Source: Deltaproteobacteria bacterium
Lineage (GTDB): Bacteria > Desulfobacterota > BSN033 > UBA1163
Reading direction: 5' to 3'
Assembly (NCBI GenBank): GCA_018333535.1
Contig: JAGXTA010000192.1
Span: forward strand, 1-59,818
Length of the DNA: 59,818 nucleotides
Part shown: piece after piece, positions 1 to 8,536 of the stretch
How the letters are laid out: every line of letters begins with the position of its first letter
How positions within the stretch are numbered: position 1 is the stretch's first letter
The notes under the pieces: model-generated
Databases searched by the model: none
What the model saw: only the letters and a program-made list of their open reading frames with translations
Told to the model about the DNA's origin: nothing
Program-made: the position numbers and the translations under genes

Positions 1-353
1 ATCAGGAGGATAAGGCCGATGACTCCGAAGGCGCCGATTCGACTGTCTCTCATCACCTCGAGGATTTTTTCCCTCGATCCACCGGAGGCCAGACCATCTA
101 TGGTATCTGCAAATCCATCTAAGTGGAGACCCCTTGTTAAAAAAACAAGAAATCCGATGGTGAGCCAGAGGACGATAGCTTTTGGCAAAAGAAACGAGAG
201 GAGATAATATCCCAAGGCCAAAAGCAACCCGATCACCAAACCCACCAGAGGGAAGAAGGCCATTGACCGAGCCAATTCTTTCTCACCAAAGGATAAACTT
301 TTCCCAACAGGTAGAATGGTCAAAAATGAAATGGCTCGAAGAAAGTCTTTCAT
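1..353 (-). CDS. cobS: Adenosylcobinamide-GDP ribazoletransferase (CobS), N-terminal part; runs off the window
   Basis: CobS is the membrane enzyme that joins alpha-ribazole to adenosylcobinamide-GDP in the last part of nucleotide-loop assembly. Reading the minus strand from 353 gives about 117 residues beginning MKDFLRAISFLTILPVG, with hydrophobic segments and the family signature HLDGFADTIDGL near residue 77. The start ATG overlaps the cobU stop as ATGA, which fixes the start and implies translational coupling. The 3' part lies beyond position 1, so completeness cannot be judged. Identification is firm from the motif and from cobU next to it. Confidence 0.93.
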   Translation of the reverse strand, partial: MKDFLRAISFLTILPVGKSLSFGEKELARSMAFFPLVGLVIGLLLALGYYLLSFLLPKAIVLWLTIGFLVFLTRGLHLDGFADTIDGLASGGSREKILEVMRDSRIGAFGVIGLILL

Positions 354-880
354 CTGGCACCTTTTAAAAATAAAGGGATTCCGGATACCATGAAGATCAC
401 CTGATCGGAGGCTTCGCCTATCTTCTGATTCGCTATGCCTGAAAGATCCCTGAATCGTCGGCTCAACGGGTCTGCCGGCACAATCCCCATTCCAACCTCA
501 TTGGATACGAGAATCATGGATGCTCCAATCTCTTTTATGGCGTTCCTTAATCTCTCAATTTCCTCTATGATCCTCGAATCGTCATCCCATTTCAGAAGGA
601 GATTGGAGATCCAGAGGGTGATGCAATCGAGCAGAATCACCTCCGCCTCCTTCCCATATCGCCTTATTTTATCAACAATTCCTATGGGTTCTTCCACCGT
701 TTCCCATTCAGCTCCTCTCATTCTCTTATGATCTTCGATGCGATTGGCCATTTCCTCGTCGAGAGGCTCGCAGGTGGCGAGATAGATTTTCTTTGAAAAA
801 TAACGGTTGGCATAGTCTAACGCAAAACGACTTTTACCACTTCGACATCCTCCGGTGATGAAGATCAACCTCTTTTCCAT
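350..880 (-). CDS. cobU: Bifunctional adenosylcobinamide kinase / guanylyltransferase (CobU)
   Basis: CobU phosphorylates adenosylcobinamide and then transfers GMP to it, giving adenosylcobinamide-GDP, the substrate of the CobS encoded just downstream. The 176-residue length is normal. A P-loop GGCRSGKS spans residues 10-17, and His51 lies in the context RIEDHKRMRGAEW, matching the guanylylated histidine region of the family (established from Salmonella CobU). A strong GGAGGAGAG ribosome site precedes the ATG. The gene overlaps the cbiR end by 16 nt and the cobS start by 4 nt, so it is part of the continuous operon. Confidence 0.95.
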   Translation of the reverse strand: MEKRLIFITGGCRSGKSRFALDYANRYFSKKIYLATCEPLDEEMANRIEDHKRMRGAEWETVEEPIGIVDKIRRYGKEAEVILLDCITLWISNLLLKWDDDSRIIEEIERLRNAIKEIGASMILVSNEVGMGIVPADPLSRRFRDLSGIANQKIGEASDQVIFMVSGIPLFLKGAR

Positions 881-1680
881 CTCTCCTCCAATACGGTGAG
901 CGATCTTTGAAGATCCTCGAGCGAAAAGACCTCGATGGAAACAATGCCTTTGTAATCGTTTAAATGGAAAAAGATCATTTCCAGAACCGAATCGGGCAGT
1001 CGTTCGATTCCCAGATGGTCAATTCCATTCTGAAAACCATGGAGGTGGACGATCGAGGTTTTTATGAGATATTTTTTCATATAGTATTCCAAATCCTGTC
1101 CGTAAAAGAGGATGTGGCCGATGTCGAGGCAGATGGAAAAGCCAAATTGATTGACAAGACCCTCCACATATTCAAAAGGGTATGTCAGGGTTTCAATGGA
1201 AATTCGGTTTGGTTCGATGGGATATTCCAATATCTCTTCAACACTTCGGATGATCCGTCTCCGCCATGTTTTAATATCGGCATGGTCTTGCCCATTTTTA
1301 TCTCTCAGGTCGAGATGAAGTGTATAGAGCGAGGGGTTGAGGCAGAGGGTTCGTTCGATTATCTTTTTTACCATTGAAATCCCCCTCAACCGCACCTCCT
1401 TTTTTTCGTCTCCGAGGAAGATATCAATGGGAAGATGGATATTAAAGCAAACTTTCTCATGGAGAGATAGCTCTCTCATCCGGTTCACCTGATCCATACC
1501 GGGGAGATTATCCTCTCCCCCGCTCTCAAACAGGACCAGTTCGATCTCATCAAAAAATGGAGCCAGCCTTGCCACATTCGGAAGAATATGATCGGGGAAA
1601 ATATAGGAGGTGGTTCCCAATTTAAATGGAAATTTCCTTTTATAACTTTTCAGAAAGGGTTGATCCATTTCCTCTCCCAT
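865..1680 (-). CDS. cbiR: CbiR-type cobamide-remodelling phosphodiesterase (TIM-barrel, AP-endonuclease-2 superfamily)
   Basis: The 271-residue protein looks like a xylose-isomerase-type TIM barrel. Its opening FKLGTTSYIFPDHILPNV followed by FFDEIELVLFE is what I recall for CbiR, the enzyme that removes the lower ligand from salvaged cobamides so they can be rebuilt with another base (described in Akkermansia). Later acidic and His motifs (CLDIGHILFYG, IVHLHGFQNGIDHLG, SIEVF) fit a metal site. It sits between cobA and cobU, which supports a cobamide role. Met5 (1668) is an alternative start. If not CbiR, it is an uncharacterised sugar-isomerase-like barrel. Confidence 0.8.
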   Translation of the reverse strand: MGEEMDQPFLKSYKRKFPFKLGTTSYIFPDHILPNVARLAPFFDEIELVLFESGGEDNLPGMDQVNRMRELSLHEKVCFNIHLPIDIFLGDEKKEVRLRGISMVKKIIERTLCLNPSLYTLHLDLRDKNGQDHADIKTWRRRIIRSVEEILEYPIEPNRISIETLTYPFEYVEGLVNQFGFSICLDIGHILFYGQDLEYYMKKYLIKTSIVHLHGFQNGIDHLGIERLPDSVLEMIFFHLNDYKGIVSIEVFSLEDLQRSLTVLEERWKRG

Positions 1681-2473
1681 GAGAAGGGAAATCTGCTTCG
1701 AATTTGCAATGGATATCGGGTGTGGTTCGAATCAGCGAATCTCTAAGATTTACAACCTCTCCGACGACCAGAACCGCTGGGGGTTTCACCTCTTCCTTTT
1801 TTGAGGCATGTAGAATATTTCCCAGATTCCCCTGGACAACCTTCTGGTCGGGGAAGGTTCCCCTTGTAATTAATATACAGGGCGTCTCCGGACCTTTGCC
1901 CTCTTCTAATAGTTTTTTTATGATCCTCTCCAAGTTGGCAACAGCCATTAAAAACACAAGGGTGTCGGCATTGACGAACTTGACTTCGCCATCCTCTCTT
2001 CGATGGCCTGTAATAATCGCCACAGAGGAGGCATAATCGCGATGCGTCAGTGGTATACCCGCCGAGGCGGGAACAGCGATAGCGGAACTGACGCCGGAAA
2101 CTACCTCGCAGGGAATGTCCTGTTCTGATAGGTAGATGGCCTCCTCCCCGCCACGGCCAAAAATGAAAGGGTCACCGTTTTTCAAACGGACCACCATCTT
2201 ATATTCATTGGATTTTTCGACAAGTAACTTGTTGATATCCTCCTGCTTCATCGTGTGGTGTGAAGGAGATTTTCCTACACAGATGAGTTCGGCATCCTTC
2301 TTTGCAAAAGAGAGCAGTTGCTGATCGATCAGAAAGTCATAAATGATCACATCCGCTTTTTGAATCAGTTTCAGCCCCTTAACGGTAATCAGTTCAGGGT
2401 CACCGGGTCCCGCACCCACAAGGTATACACTACCCTTTGTTTTGCTTTTCATCGCCTTATCCCTCTTAATCAT
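1640..2473 (-). CDS. cobA: Uroporphyrinogen-III C-methyltransferase (SUMT)
   Basis: Adds two methyl groups from SAM to uroporphyrinogen III, giving precorrin-2, the entry to cobamide, siroheme and heme d1 pathways. The 277-residue protein carries the tetrapyrrole methylase P-loop GAGPGDPE near residue 20, RLKNGDPFIFGRGGEE near residue 90 and the GVSSAIAVPASAGIPLTHR segment typical of CobA/CysG. No HemD domain is fused. Two starts are possible: ATG at 2473, or ATG at 2452, which has its own AGAGGG ribosome site. The last 40 nt overlap the start of cbiR. Confidence 0.95.
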   Translation of the reverse strand: MIKRDKAMKSKTKGSVYLVGAGPGDPELITVKGLKLIQKADVIIYDFLIDQQLLSFAKKDAELICVGKSPSHHTMKQEDINKLLVEKSNEYKMVVRLKNGDPFIFGRGGEEAIYLSEQDIPCEVVSGVSSAIAVPASAGIPLTHRDYASSVAIITGHRREDGEVKFVNADTLVFLMAVANLERIIKKLLEEGKGPETPCILITRGTFPDQKVVQGNLGNILHASKKEEVKPPAVLVVGEVVNLRDSLIRTTPDIHCKFEADFPSHGRGNGSTLSEKL

Positions 2474-2482
2474 AGGTAAATC

Positions 2483-2953
2483 CTATTTTCCATTTGGGAG
2501 GATTCCCGCCTCGATGAACTTTCTCAGCCTGTCCCTGATGCGGACCGATTTTTTGGGGAAGCGTCCGTCTGTAGAGACACTGAGAGTGATGCCTTTCTTC
2601 CTCAGTACTGCTGGTAGGATAAAAGTCGACTCCTCAGCCGAATCGCATACATTCACCAGGATACTCAACCTTTCGGCTTCTCTGGCTATTTGAGCATTGA
2701 CTTTCCGATTTGATGTGGCGGCATATACGAGAAATGCCCCCTTACACATACCCGGACGATATTCGGCCTGAATATAATCGATCTTTCCTCGTCTCACCCT
2801 TTTCATTAATAGACCGGTCAATTCAGGACTGATCACTTTTACTTTCCCTCCACAGAGGAGGATATTTCTTATTTTTCGTTCAGCCACCCTCCCTCCGCCA
2901 ATCACAACGCAAACCTTTCCTTTTATATTCAGGTTAACGGGATAGTGTCTCAT
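2483..2953 (-). CDS. Precorrin-2 dehydrogenase (Met8/CysG-N type)
   Basis: Oxidises precorrin-2 to sirohydrochlorin with NAD+, the step before cobalt insertion in the early-cobalt route. The 156-residue protein has the Rossmann motif VVIGGGRVAERKI at residues 16-28 and the family segment VNVCDSAEESTFILPAV. It is shorter than typical Met8/CysG-N proteins (about 200 residues or more) and ends soon after the dimerisation region, so a chelatase function in this polypeptide is unlikely. Metal insertion would fall to CbiX upstream. The ATG lies inside the end of cbiH, with a 20 nt overlap. Confidence 0.88.
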   Translation of the reverse strand: MRHYPVNLNIKGKVCVVIGGGRVAERKIRNILLCGGKVKVISPELTGLLMKRVRRGKIDYIQAEYRPGMCKGAFLVYAATSNRKVNAQIAREAERLSILVNVCDSAEESTFILPAVLRKKGITLSVSTDGRFPKKSVRIRDRLRKFIEAGILPNGK

Positions 2954-3779
2954 TGTTTTCCGTTTTCAGTTCGTATCCCCGAGGGGTAATCATATATCTG
3001 CCTTTGACGTACGTCTTCGAATTGCCGACGATGATCGCCGTCCCCATATCGATCTGCTTGACTTCGAGCATATTCTCAAGGGTGGTAATCATCACCTCTT
3101 CGTTTTCTCTTCTCGCATTCCGTACGATCCCTGCGGGGGTCCGGGGCGATCGGTGTTTCATCAGAATCTGCCAGGCCATCTCAAGGGGTTTGATCCTCTT
3201 TTTACTTTTCGGATTGTAGAAGACGATCACAAAATCGCCCTGGCAAGCCGACTCGACCCTCCTCTCGATGATCCTGCGATCCGTGAGAAGATCGCTCAAA
3301 GAGATCACTGCAAAATCGTTCATCAAGGGCGCCCCCAAGAGACTGGCGCAGCTCGAGGCCGCCGTAATTCCGGGAATGATCTCTATTCTGACCTTTCTCG
3401 TCTCTTCTTTTTTTAAAAGCTCCAGGATGACCCCGGCCATGCCATAGATACCCGGATCGCCACTTGAAATGAGACAGACATCGTTGCCCGCCAGTGCTTT
3501 TTCGATTGCCTCTTCAGCCCTTCTGACCTCCTGTGTCATACCAGAGGAGATGATCTCTTTTCCGGCCAACAGACCTTTGAGAAGTTGCAGGTAGGCCTTG
3601 TAGCCCACGACGATCCGGCAATCCCGGATGGCCTTGCAAGCCCTTGGACTCAAGGAATCCCTGTCTCCAGGGCCGATTCCGACGATATTCAGTCTTCCAT
3701 AGCGATGGCCACGCAGACCCTGCCCCGTTTGACCCTGGGTACGATTAGCTTTGTCCTTCTTCCTGCCAGAAGCGCACAA
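2934..3779 (-). CDS. cbiH: Cobalt-precorrin-3 (C17) methyltransferase CbiH
   Basis: SAM-dependent ring-contracting methylase acting at C17 of cobalt-precorrin-3. The methylase fold motifs GIGPGDRDSLSPRA and SSGDPGIYGMAG are clear, as is the PGITAASSCASLLGAPLMNDF segment of CobJ/CbiH. The start is uncertain. The only upstream start-like codon is a TTG at 3779, which gives a 30-residue hydrophilic leader unlike the family. The conserved part begins at about 3692, where a CTG overlaps the cbiG stop in the same way other genes here overlap with ATGA. The functional call does not depend on this. Confidence 0.92.
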   Translation of the reverse strand: MCASGRKKDKANRTQGQTGQGLRGHRYGRLNIVGIGPGDRDSLSPRACKAIRDCRIVVGYKAYLQLLKGLLAGKEIISSGMTQEVRRAEEAIEKALAGNDVCLISSGDPGIYGMAGVILELLKKEETRKVRIEIIPGITAASSCASLLGAPLMNDFAVISLSDLLTDRRIIERRVESACQGDFVIVFYNPKSKKRIKPLEMAWQILMKHRSPRTPAGIVRNARRENEEVMITTLENMLEVKQIDMGTAIIVGNSKTYVKGRYMITPRGYELKTENNETLSR

Positions 3780-4429
3780 GGTTCGCTCACCCCCTCGACT
3801 CCGATTTTCTCTTTAACCAAGGCGGACCTCTGATAAGGTCCGTTAAATCTTTCAATGAGATCAAAGGGCACCGTTCTTAAAGGGATACCCAGGGCGAGGC
3901 AGGCCTCTTTCAGACCGGGCTCGTTTCCTTTTAAATCGATGGTGGCGACACATCTGACACCATCTATCGAGCATTCTCCCTCTTTCAGGGCCTGACCGAT
4001 CGCTTTGAGGATTTCTTCCTGGGTCGTCCCTTTCCGGCAGCCCACCCCGATGATCAGCCTCTTCTTTGTCTCGGAGGCGGTTGTGACCACCGGTTCGGCA
4101 CCCAGGATGGAAGCCACCTGGGCGGCTAATCGATTGGCTCCCCCTTCGTGTCCAGAGAGAGCGCTGATCGCATACCGTCTGATTTCGTCCACCACCACCA
4201 CTGCAGGGTCGACATACTTATTTTTAAGATAGGGCGCGATGACTCGGATGACGATCCCAAGGGCCATAATAAAGATGATCCCATCATAACGATTGAAAAT
4301 TTTTTTCACCATGCCTTTGAGGGAATGGCGTCGGGAAAGGAAATGGACCCTGCTTCCCTTCAGGGAGCGCGCAAGCTCCTGGGCGACCTTTTTCCCTTCC
4401 TCGGTAATGGCAATCATGGCTACCTTCAT
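3689..4429 (-). CDS. cbiG: Cobalt-precorrin-5A hydrolase CbiG
   Basis: Opens the delta-lactone of cobalt-precorrin-5A with loss of acetaldehyde, a step unique to the anaerobic route. At 246 residues it is shorter than the classical ~350-residue CbiG. The N-terminal domain is present (ALGIVIRVIAPYLKNKYVDPAV, then ALSGHEGGANRLA) and the C-terminal domain is present (LIIGVGCRKGTTQEEI), but little lies between them, so the middle linker domain appears to be missing. The start ATG overlaps the cbiF stop as ATGA. Confidence 0.92.
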   Translation of the reverse strand: MKVAMIAITEEGKKVAQELARSLKGSRVHFLSRRHSLKGMVKKIFNRYDGIIFIMALGIVIRVIAPYLKNKYVDPAVVVVDEIRRYAISALSGHEGGANRLAAQVASILGAEPVVTTASETKKRLIIGVGCRKGTTQEEILKAIGQALKEGECSIDGVRCVATIDLKGNEPGLKEACLALGIPLRTVPFDLIERFNGPYQRSALVKEKIGVEGVSEPCALLAGRRTKLIVPRVKRGRVCVAIAMED

Positions 4430-5184
4430 GAGCCCTTCTTCTTTCGAAAACCATGCTCAAAATTGGCATCATAGAGTTTCGATTTTTGGTAAGTCTTCCC
4501 GAGGACATCTCCCACGATAATCAGTGCCTGACGTTTGATCCCCGCTTCCTTTACCTTTTCAGCAATACTTCCCAATGTTCCGATGATCTTTCGTTCCTCC
4601 GACCAGGAGGCTTTTTCAACGACGGCAACCGGAGTGTCCTCTCCGTAGCCCTTTGCCAGTTGGTCCACCACTCTCTCGATTTCGTGAGTGCTTAAGAAGA
4701 TGACCATCGTCGCTTTCGTCCTGGCTAAATCTTCCAGGCCTTCCCTCGCGGGGACTTCGGTCCTGCCCGAAATCCTGGTCAGGATCAGGGTCTGGCTAAC
4801 ACCCGGAAGGGTGAGTTCCCGTTTGAGACTTGCCGCCGCAGCCTGGAAGGAACTGATACCGGGAATAATCTCGGAATCGATTCCCTCTTTATCACACCAG
4901 TCCAGTTGTTCCTGCAGAGCGCTGTAGATGGAAAGATCGCCGGTGTGAATTCTGGCCACGGTTCTTCCGGCCTTTTTCGCCTCCTTGTAAATTTCCAGAA
5001 TCTCTCCCAGCTCCATCGTTGAAGAATCATGAAGTGCCGCATTTCTTCTTGTGAATTTCAGGATGTCCATGTTGATCAAAGAGCCTGCATAGATGACAAT
5101 ATCCGACTCCTCAAGGATTCTTTTTGCCTTTAAAGTCAATAGTTCTGGATCACCGGGTCCTGCTCCGATAAAATAGACTTTCAT
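4426..5184 (-). CDS. cbiF: Cobalt-precorrin-4 (C11) methyltransferase CbiF
   Basis: Methylates C11 of cobalt-precorrin-4. The 252 residues start MKVYFIGAGPGDPELLTLKA, the methylase SAM loop. RIHTGDLSIYSALQEQLDW near residue 80 and PGISSFQAAAASLKRELTLPGVSQT near residue 110 are diagnostic of CbiF/CobM. The ATG overlaps the cbiL stop as ATGA, and its own stop overlaps the cbiG start the same way. Confidence 0.95.
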   Translation of the reverse strand: MKVYFIGAGPGDPELLTLKAKRILEESDIVIYAGSLINMDILKFTRRNAALHDSSTMELGEILEIYKEAKKAGRTVARIHTGDLSIYSALQEQLDWCDKEGIDSEIIPGISSFQAAAASLKRELTLPGVSQTLILTRISGRTEVPAREGLEDLARTKATMVIFLSTHEIERVVDQLAKGYGEDTPVAVVEKASWSEERKIIGTLGSIAEKVKEAGIKRQALIIVGDVLGKTYQKSKLYDANFEHGFRKKKGS

Positions 5185-5918
5185 GATAGGGTTCCCCTCT
5201 TTGGGTTCTTCACGATGATCACGGAGAGATATCCCTCTCTCTTAAATTGATTTAAGGACGAAAGGTCATGGATCATTCTCTCTCCGGGCTGTCCAAGGCG
5301 ACTCACAAGAACCGAATGTTTCAGAAGATCCAATTCCGCGAGCAGGGCCATTACCTTATCCAGTTTCGATCCCACCTTCATTAATATGACCGTGTCGAAG
5401 GCTTCGAATGTTTCTCTCAAACCTCTTAGATCCTTTGTCACAGGGAGAATGGCCAATCTCTCGTCTCCTTGCACAAGGGGAACCTGCGCTCTCGCTGCCG
5501 CGGCATTGAAAGCACTGATTCCCGGGATCGTCTCCACTTCTATATTGGGAAAGTCCTGACGGAGCGTTCTTAAAAGATAGATGTACGTGCTGTAAATGAA
5601 CGGATCTCCCAGCGTGATGAAAGCCCCCTGTTTTCCCTTTGCGACCTCTTCGGCGATCCTTTTGGCAGCCTTTTGCCAGTAGACCTTTAATACCTTTTTA
5701 TTTCGGGTCATCGGAAAGGGAAGTTCTACAAACTCCTTCGGAACTGAAGTCGTTGCCTCGATGATCGAGCGGGCCAAGGAGGTTTTGTCTTCATCTCCTT
5801 TCGGAGAGAAGATGATATCGACCTGGTCGATGATCTCCTTTGCCTTCAAGGTCAGAAGCTTCGGATCTCCCGGTCCGATTCCGATTCCGTAAAGCTTACC
5901 GCATTTCCTCCGCTTCAT
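5181..5918 (-). CDS. cbiL: Cobalt-factor II (C20) methyltransferase CbiL
   Basis: Adds the C20 methyl group to cobalt-factor II, the first step after cobalt insertion. Motifs are GIGPGDPKLLTLKA near the N-terminus, TLGDPFIYSTYIYLL near residue 95 and PGISAFNAAAARAQVPLVQG near residue 130. I chose the ATG at 5918 because it overlaps the cbiE stop as ATGA. A longer reading frame back to 5948 adds ten basic residues that the family lacks. Confidence 0.93.
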   Translation of the reverse strand: MKRRKCGKLYGIGIGPGDPKLLTLKAKEIIDQVDIIFSPKGDEDKTSLARSIIEATTSVPKEFVELPFPMTRNKKVLKVYWQKAAKRIAEEVAKGKQGAFITLGDPFIYSTYIYLLRTLRQDFPNIEVETIPGISAFNAAAARAQVPLVQGDERLAILPVTKDLRGLRETFEAFDTVILMKVGSKLDKVMALLAELDLLKHSVLVSRLGQPGERMIHDLSSLNQFKREGYLSVIIVKNPKRGTLS

Positions 5919-6544
5919 TCTCTTTCCTTTTTTATGATCATCACGCACAGCCCAAATCCTTCCATCCCTCTGAGATGGTTCAGATCGGTGGCCAGGATTC
6001 TCTCATTCGGATAGGTCAGGTTTTCCATAACAACGGCCCTTCTATTTTCCACCCCCCTTTCCAGGAGGTGCACAGCAATTCTCTCGGGTGGAAAATTTTG
6101 ATCGGTGAAGAGGAAGATCTTTGACGATGCGCTGACCCTCTCAGCCAGATCGTCCATCTTCCGGCCGTGGAGGCTGATAATGGTAGCATCTTCCCACCCC
6201 TCTCCGATCTTGGCGAAGGCGATCTGGACGGCGCTGATGCCGGGAATAACCACGTATTCCTCCCTTTTTAAAAAACGGGAGATGGTGCCCAGGAAGCTGC
6301 AGAGGCCCGGGTCTCCCGAAACAAGGAGGGTGATCTTTTTCCTTTCCCTCCCCTTCAACAGATAGGGGATGACCTTCTCAAAATTCCCTTCCAGAAGGAC
6401 CTCCTCCTTATGGAGATGATGAAACAGGCGAAGGGCCCGCTTTCCTCCAATCAAGCAGTCAGAGGCCTCTATCTCCCTTTGGGCAATGGGTAGCAGACAG
6501 TCCGCCGTGCCAGGACCAATGCCGATGACGTAGACTTTATTCAT
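5915..6544 (-). CDS. cbiE: Cobalt-precorrin-7 (C5) methyltransferase CbiE
   Basis: Methylates C5 late in corrin-ring construction. From the ATG at 6544 the protein begins MNKVYVIGIGPGTADCLLPIA. It has the SGDPGLCSFLG and PGISAVQIAFAKIGEGWEDA motifs of CbiE and ends after about 209 residues, so there is no fused CbiT (C15 methylase/decarboxylase) domain. The open frame continues upstream to 6598, but that stretch is part of a palindromic repeat (6541-6651), so the internal ATG, which overlaps the cbiD stop by 8 nt, is preferred. Confidence 0.92.
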   Translation of the reverse strand: MNKVYVIGIGPGTADCLLPIAQREIEASDCLIGGKRALRLFHHLHKEEVLLEGNFEKVIPYLLKGRERKKITLLVSGDPGLCSFLGTISRFLKREEYVVIPGISAVQIAFAKIGEGWEDATIISLHGRKMDDLAERVSASSKIFLFTDQNFPPERIAVHLLERGVENRRAVVMENLTYPNERILATDLNHLRGMEGFGLCVMIIKKERE

Positions 6545-7700
6545 CCCGCACCTTCCCAAAATGCCCCGCAGCTTGCTGCGGGGATGAATGGGTATCATCT
6601 AAATTCTTCCTGCGAGGTCTAATATCCCGCAGGAAGGTGCGGGATTCATCATGGCTTCCTAAAACTTCGCCCTCCAGGGATAGAAGGATGCAGCGGATCC
6701 TGAGTTTTTCTCCTACAAGATTCCTTGCGCTCAAGACCACTTCCCTGGCAATATCGTCAAAGACCTTCATCAAGCCATTTTCCCTCAATATAGCGATTGT
6801 GGCCTCCGCAGTCGTTTCCCTCAGTATCACTTCGATTATCTCCCGGCCAGCCCCGTAACGCAGGCAGTAATGAGCGATGGTCTCTATCCGGCGGTCCCCG
6901 AACCGGTTGTGGGTGTTGAACTGGCCGCTGGCCACCTTCACCAGCTTCCCGATATGTCCGATGAGAAGGACCTCCTCGATTCCCTTTTCGACACATTGCT
7001 CCAACATAAATCCCACATGATCACCTATCTTGATAATGGAATCATCGGGAAGGCCGAGGACCTTTTTGCAAAATCTCTCTCCCACATAGCCCAATACAAG
7101 GGTTGCCTTTCCGTGTCCTGTTGCCTTGAGCACATCCAATTGGAGAGACAGAGAAGCCTTGTAGGCATCGACGGATTTGGGTTCAACGATCCCTGTTGTG
7201 CCAATAATGGAGATACCTCCCCGTATGCCCAGCCGGGGATTGAAGGTCCGTTTTGCCAATTCCTGGCCATTTGGGACAGAAATGATCACTTCCAATCCCT
7301 GGCCTTCCGGCAGAAATTGGGATACCTCTTTCAGGATCATCTCCCTCGGTGTCGGGTTAATCGCATATTCCCCGACAGGAACAGCCAGGCCCGGTCTGGT
7401 CGCAATCCCCACACCCTCTCCGCCCTTGATGGTCACTCCTGGCCTGCTTGAAAACCTTACCTTCGCATAAATCTTTATGCCGTGGGTGATATCAGGGTCG
7501 TCTCCGGAATCCTTTATCACTCCGCATTTCGCATAATGATCCCCGATCTCAGGATCGATGATTGGAAGAAAGAGTGTCACCCCAGAAGGAGTTTCCACCT
7601 CCACCCCATCGACGGGCTTTCCGGTCACAAGCATCATGGCCGAAGCCTTTGCGGCTCCCTGTGCACAGCTACCAGTGGTATATCCCTTTCTTAAGTTCAT
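6537..7700 (-). CDS. cbiD: Cobalt-precorrin-5B (C1) methyltransferase CbiD
   Basis: Methylates C1 of cobalt-precorrin-5B in the anaerobic pathway. The hallmark N-terminus LRKGYTTGSCAQGAAKAS is present, followed by PKSVDAYKASLSLQLDVLKATGH and LIGHIGKLVKVASGQFNTHNRFGDRR, the conserved CbiD core. The protein is 387 residues. The last ~35 residues after GEVLGSHDE are arginine-, histidine- and serine-rich and are encoded by a palindromic repeat, so the native C-terminus was probably around residue 350. The ATG overlaps the cbiO stop as ATGA. Confidence 0.94.
   Translation of the reverse strand: MNLRKGYTTGSCAQGAAKASAMMLVTGKPVDGVEVETPSGVTLFLPIIDPEIGDHYAKCGVIKDSGDDPDITHGIKIYAKVRFSSRPGVTIKGGEGVGIATRPGLAVPVGEYAINPTPREMILKEVSQFLPEGQGLEVIISVPNGQELAKRTFNPRLGIRGGISIIGTTGIVEPKSVDAYKASLSLQLDVLKATGHGKATLVLGYVGERFCKKVLGLPDDSIIKIGDHVGFMLEQCVEKGIEEVLLIGHIGKLVKVASGQFNTHNRFGDRRIETIAHYCLRYGAGREIIEVILRETTAEATIAILRENGLMKVFDDIAREVVLSARNLVGEKLRIRCILLSLEGEVLGSHDESRTFLRDIRPRRKNLDDTHSSPQQAAGHFGKVRDE
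6541..6651. repeat. Palindromic repeat element at the cbiD/cbiE junction
   Basis: Outer arms of at least 14 bp (ATCCCGCACCTTCC and its complement) bound a ~110 bp stretch. It contains a tight hairpin of the form CCCCGCAGC-AA-GCTGCGGGG and a second nested TGCGGGAT/ATCCCGCA pair. On the minus strand it is read through by the last ~35 codons of cbiD and supplies the cbiE start codon. It looks like a REP-like or MITE-like insertion that was accommodated in frame. Confidence 0.7.
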
Positions 7701-8536
7701 CGCACTAATCTAATGATCTCTTTTCTTGCCTCCCCGATCGTGAGGGGAATCTTGTCAAAGGGGAGTTTATCCTCGTGCTTGAGTCTGTAAATCAGCTCAG
7801 CAATCTGTGGTAATCTCAGTTTAACATTTGACATGTCCTCAGGTGCAGTGAAAACATCTTCTGGAATGCCGCCTCTGACAACATGACCTTTGCTCAGTAT
7901 ATAAAGCCTGTCAAGAAAGAGCGGAACAAGGTCAACACTGTGTGTCGCCATGACAACGGTTACGCCATTCTCCCTGTTCAGCTTCATGAGGAGGTTCATC
8001 ATCTTATACTCCCCCATCGGGTCCAAGCCAGCAGTCGGCTCATCAAGTAATAAAATCTCATGCCCCATTGCTAAAAGCCCTGCGATGCATGCCCTTTTCT
8101 TCTGCCCAAAACTCAGGTTGTGAATGGACTTTCTTGCGTATCCATCCATCTCCACATCTTTAAGGGCGCTCTCTACACGCCTAGTGACCTCTTTTTCGTC
8201 AAACCCCATATTTATTGGCCCAAATGCCACATCCTCAAAAACAGTAGGTGCAAAAAGCTGATCATCGGGATTCTGAAATACAAGGCCGACTTTCTTATAA
8301 ATCTCTTTGGGAGAAAGTTTTGTAATGTCTGCTCCATCAAGCAGCGCAGCGCCTTGAAAATTTTTCAGCAGTCCATCAATCACTTTTAGAAAAGTTGTCT
8401 TACCTGAACCATTGGCACCTAATAACCCGACAAATTCTCCTTTTCTTATATCAAGCTTTAAATTAGAAAGGGCCTGATATCCATCCGGATACTTAAAACT
8501 CTCAATATTTACTGATAATCTGACTAAATCCTCCAT
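7697..8536 (-). CDS. cbiO: Cobalt ECF/ABC transporter ATP-binding protein CbiO
   Basis: ATPase of the CbiMNQO cobalt uptake system. Walker A GANGSGKTTFLK is near residue 39, the Q-loop region is VFQNPDDQLFAPTVFEDVAFGP, the ABC signature is LSFGQKKRACIAGLLAM and Walker B is LLLDEPTAGLDPMGE, followed by the switch His in ATHSVDLVP. Length 279 is normal. It overlaps cbiQ upstream and cbiD downstream. Cobalt supply is therefore co-expressed with corrin synthesis. Confidence 0.95.
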   Translation of the reverse strand: MEDLVRLSVNIESFKYPDGYQALSNLKLDIRKGEFVGLLGANGSGKTTFLKVIDGLLKNFQGAALLDGADITKLSPKEIYKKVGLVFQNPDDQLFAPTVFEDVAFGPINMGFDEKEVTRRVESALKDVEMDGYARKSIHNLSFGQKKRACIAGLLAMGHEILLLDEPTAGLDPMGEYKMMNLLMKLNRENGVTVVMATHSVDLVPLFLDRLYILSKGHVVRGGIPEDVFTAPEDMSNVKLRLPQIAELIYRLKHEDKLPFDKIPLTIGEARKEIIRLVR

